A DNA stretch of 16,327 nucleotides, taken from NCBI GenBank assembly GCA_025937035.1, contig JAICSG010000016.1, positions 1 to 16,327 on the forward strand. Direction: 5' to 3'. The translations under genes were made by a program, and so were the position numbers. This document shows, piece by piece, positions 14,141 through 16,327 of this stretch (the first letter of the stretch is position 1; each line of letters starts with the position of its first letter). The notes beneath the pieces are model-generated. The model did not search any database, was not told where the DNA came from, and saw only the letters and a program-made list of their open reading frames with translations. The stretch is from Thermoanaerobaculia bacterium. GTDB taxonomy: Bacteria; Acidobacteriota; Thermoanaerobaculia; Multivoradales; UBA5704.

Positions 14141-15971
14141 GGACGCTGACGCTGCCGGCGGGCACCGTGTAGAGCCGCACCGGGACCCTGGAGGCGAGCA
14201 GGACGAAGAGGTTCTGATCCGCCAGCTGGGAGCCGGTTTGGCTCCACGTCTGGCCGCCGTCCGTGCTCTTCCAGACTCCGAAGCCCGCGGTGGCCGCCCA
14301 CACCCGGTCGGGATCGCCCGGGTCCACCGCCAGGGCCGTGATCCCGCCGTCGACCCCCGGCAGGCCGGCGTCGGCGGGAGCCCAGGTGGCGCCGCCGTCG
14401 TCGCTGCGGGAGACCCCGCCATGGCAGTGGGAGGTGGCGTCGAATTGGGCGCTGGCGAGATAGAGGACCGAGGCCGTGGAGGGGGCCACCGCGAGGTCGC
14501 CGAAGCCGCAGAAGGTATTGGGGGGGCCGCTCGACCGCAGCTCCCAGGTGCTGCCATCATCCGTGGAGCGGTAGAGCCGGCTCGTCCCCGCCGCGAGGCC
14601 GAGGCCCTCGGCGTAGATCGTGGACGGGTCCGAGGGGGCCACCCGGATCTGGCGAACGTCGAGCGAGAGGGCGTCGAGCGCCACCTGCCAGGTAGCGCCG
14701 TTGTCCGCCGACCTCTGGAGAACGTAGGTCGTCAGGGAATGGGGGACCTGGAGCAGCACGCCCGCGAAGACGTCCCTGGAAGCGGCCAACTGGTTGAGGT
14801 AGGCCGTGCTGCTGGGCGAGGTGGCCCGGGCCCAGCGCGTTCCGCGGTTGGCGCTGCGGAACAGGGCCCTTCCGACCGTCGTCCAGAGCCGGTCCGGGTC
14901 CTGCGGATCGGCCGCCAGCAGGGAGGTCTCAAGGCCGGTCATCCCCTGGCTCCGCCGGGTCCAGGAGGCGCCGCCGTCGTCGCTGCGCAGGACGCCCCCG
15001 AGCGGCCGCGCCGCCGATCCGGCGTAGACCCGCTGGGGGGCCCCGGCGTCGAGGGCGGCCGAGGTCAGGCCGGCCAGCCCGGGGACGGTGGACCAGCGCC
15101 CGCCGCCGTCGGTCGAGCGCGAGAGGGTCCCCCCGGAGCCCACGGCATAGAGGGTGCGCGGCGACCGCGGGGCGACGGCGAGCGCCGCGCCGAAGATGTT
15201 GGACGGGGCGGCGGCGCGCTGCCAGGAGAAGCCGCCATCCGCCGACCGGTAGAGGCCGAGCGCGGCGATGTAGACGTAGGCGGTCCTCCGGTCGGAGGGC
15301 GCGAGGGCCAGCAGGTCGATGGCGGCCACGGGCAGCCCATGGTCCACCCGCTTCCAGGAGAGGCCGGCGTCGGCGGTGCGGAAGAGGCCCTCCGAGGTGG
15401 CCGCGAAGGCGGTGCCGGCCGGCCGCGCGGCGAAGGCGACCACCCGGGCGGTGAAGCCGGTGGTGGTGGGCAGGCCGTGGGTGGACGGCTGCCAGGAGGC
15501 TCCGGCGTCGGTGCTCCGCCAAAGGCTCTGGTTGAACGCCAGGAGCAGGCGGCGGGGGTCCGAGGGATCGACCGCCAGGCTCACGGGAAAGTTGAAGATC
15601 GTCGCCGGCAGGCCGGCGCCGGACGGGGCCCAGGTGGCGCCGCCGTCGGTGCTCTTGAGCATCCGGAGGCTCCGGCTCGCCGGAAAGGTGCTCACCCCCA
15701 CCCAGAGGGTCGAGGGGTGGACCGGATCGACCGCCACGGCGCTGGCGGGGAGCGCCAGGAGGCTCGTCGTCCAGGAGCCGCCGCCGTCGGCGGTCTTGAA
15801 GATCCCGAACGGAGTGGTGGCGTAGACCGTGCCGGACTGCCTGGGATCGGCGGTCAGGGTCTGGACGAAGCCGCCGAAGGGGCCCAGCGGCGCCCACGCC
15901 GGCGGGAGCGCCCGGGCGGCGGGGGCGAGCGCGAGCAGGAGGACGGCCAGCAGGCGGAAGCGGAACCTCAT
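13989..15971 (-). CDS. Secreted Asp-box (BNR/sortilin-like) beta-propeller protein
   Basis: The 660-residue protein begins with a Sec signal peptide (MRFRFRLLAVLLLALAPAARA, cleavage near 21). The remainder is about 13 blades carrying Asp-box motifs S/T-x-D-x-G-x-x-W, spaced mostly 43-58 residues: KTADGGGSW (59), KSTDGGATW (106), RSTDAGASW (152), RTADAGLSW (198), RSADGGFSW (242) and so on to RSDDGGATW (622). Between boxes recur ADPxDPxxxY/W segments. This is the VPS10/sortilin, YCF48-like architecture of one or two beta-propellers. One blade (RSANRGTRW, about 372) has lost the Asp. No anchor or enzyme domain is seen; binding of proteins or glycans at the surface is inference. ATG 15971 has GAGGAG 7 nt upstream, overlapping the end of the preceding gene. 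Confidence 0.92.
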   Translation of the reverse strand: MRFRFRLLAVLLLALAPAARALPPAWAPLGPFGGFVQTLTADPRQSGTVYATTPFGIFKTADGGGSWTTSLLALPASAVAVDPVHPSTLWVGVSTFPASRSLRMLKSTDGGATWAPSGAGLPATIFNFPVSLAVDPSDPRRLLLAFNQSLWRSTDAGASWQPSTHGLPTTTGFTARVVAFAARPAGTAFAATSEGLFRTADAGLSWKRVDHGLPVAAIDLLALAPSDRRTAYVYIAALGLYRSADGGFSWQRAAAPSNIFGAALAVAPRSPRTLYAVGSGGTLSRSTDGGGRWSTVPGLAGLTSAALDAGAPQRVYAGSAARPLGGVLRSDDGGASWTRRSQGMTGLETSLLAADPQDPDRLWTTVGRALFRSANRGTRWARATSPSSTAYLNQLAASRDVFAGVLLQVPHSLTTYVLQRSADNGATWQVALDALSLDVRQIRVAPSDPSTIYAEGLGLAAGTSRLYRSTDDGSTWELRSSGPPNTFCGFGDLAVAPSTASVLYLASAQFDATSHCHGGVSRSDDGGATWAPADAGLPGVDGGITALAVDPGDPDRVWAATAGFGVWKSTDGGQTWSQTGSQLADQNLFVLLASRVPVRLYTVPAGSVSVLRSDDGGATWQDWSRGLRVQSIFALVADPGDPRRIYAATSNGVWVLTETD

Positions 15972-15981
15972 GATGATCTCC

Positions 15982-16327
15982 TCAGTCGGTTTCCGTGAGC
16001 GCCCAGACGCCGTTCGTCGTCGCGGCGTAGATCCGGCGGGGATCGCCGGGATCGGCGGTGAGGGCCGTGATGCTCTGGGCCCGCAGCCCGCGGGTCCACC
16101 CCTGCCAGGAGGCGCCACCGTCGTCGCTGCGGAAGACCCGGTTGCCGTCGACCACCGCGTAGAGCCGTCCGGGGAGCGTGGAGGCGAGCAGCGCGGAGAC
16201 CGTGTGCCCGGCGAGCTCGGTGCCGGCCCGCGACCACGTCTGGCCGCCGTCCGTGCTCTTCCAGACGCCGTCCCCCGCCGGAAAGGCCACGCCCGCTCCG
16301 ATCCCCGCGTAGACGATCCGCGCGTCC
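15982..16327 (-). CDS. Asp-box beta-propeller protein, C-terminal part only
   Basis: The frame is open to the right edge, so only the last 114 or so residues are visible (beginning ARIVYAGIGAGVAF). It has two Asp-boxes, KSTDGGQTW and RSDDGGASW, and ends DPRRIYAATTNGVWALTETD, almost identical to the end of the downstream gene (IYAATSNGVWVLTETD). It is therefore the upstream member of a tandem paralogous pair, with its stop 11 nt before the next ATG, probably co-transcribed. Internal Met codons exist but the coding pattern continues beyond them, so the true start is outside the window. Confidence 0.88.
   Translation of the reverse strand, partial: DARIVYAGIGAGVAFPAGDGVWKSTDGGQTWSRAGTELAGHTVSALLASTLPGRLYAVVDGNRVFRSDDGGASWQGWTRGLRAQSITALTADPGDPRRIYAATTNGVWALTETD

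Noticed and set aside
13962..15998. 678-codon plus-strand frame opposite the Asp-box gene
   Set aside because: It is Gly/Arg/Ala-rich low-complexity translation without domains, while the minus strand encodes a signal peptide and regular Asp-boxes.
13989..16327. Regular GCCGCCGTCGTCGCT-like repeats taken as a possible DNA repeat array
   Set aside because: They are the codons for the Asp-box S-D-D-G-G and follow the protein blade spacing, not an independent repeat or CRISPR.

Overview
The window is GC-rich, densely packed bacterial chromosome, mostly housekeeping genes, with no mobile elements, tRNAs, rRNAs or CRISPR arrays seen. The gene set fits an environmental Gram-negative-like lineage of the Acidobacteriota type (perhaps Thermoanaerobaculia): single-chain Fe-S serine dehydratase, short phosphatidylserine decarboxylase next to PssA, small secreted DUF6289-like peptide, and large secreted Asp-box (BNR) proteins in tandem. 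That assignment is inference from gene content only.

Layout. 1-1054 (minus): an ECF sigma factor with a membrane zinc-finger anti-sigma factor, coupled by an ATGA overlap; the anti-sigma gene runs off the left edge. 1136-2515 (plus): L-serine dehydratase, divergent from sigma. 2620-2868 (plus): a small secreted Cys-rich peptide, facing an unrecognised 172-aa gene (2918-3436, minus) across a convergent hairpin. 3601-7453 (minus): a compact likely operon read right to left: ydcH/DUF465, psd, pssA, a usg-like degenerate aspartate-semialdehyde dehydrogenase, a Uma2-family nuclease-fold protein and a LOG-family phosphoribohydrolase. Psd and PssA are consecutive steps of phosphatidylethanolamine synthesis. 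7717-8828 (minus): tsaB-rimI (tRNA t6A modification; ribosomal protein N-acetylation). 8914-12653 (plus): mutS and nagZ (mismatch repair; peptidoglycan recycling). 12694-13866 (minus): a membrane diguanylate cyclase, convergent with nagZ across a 14-bp terminator-like stem. 13989-16327 (minus): two tandem secreted Asp-box proteins, the upstream one cut by the right edge.

The most interesting signals are not exotic genes. (1) Three starts (tsaB, mutS, nagZ) have no Shine-Dalgarno sequence and a -10-like hexamer ending 8-9 nt before ATG, the geometry of leaderless mRNAs, while other genes here have good ribosome binding sites. (2) A 9-bp inverted repeat would bury the psd ribosome binding site. 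(3) A dyad overlaps the -10 of a plausible ydcH-operon promoter. (4) The ASADH-like protein in the phospholipid operon lacks the catalytic cysteine, and Psd has Ser-Ser instead of Gly-Ser at its self-cleavage site. (5) LOG starts at TTG, in frame with and three codons after the Uma2 stop. (6) The two Asp-box genes share nearly identical C-terminal ends. I found no clearly new multi-gene system. All gaps between genes are below 300 bp.
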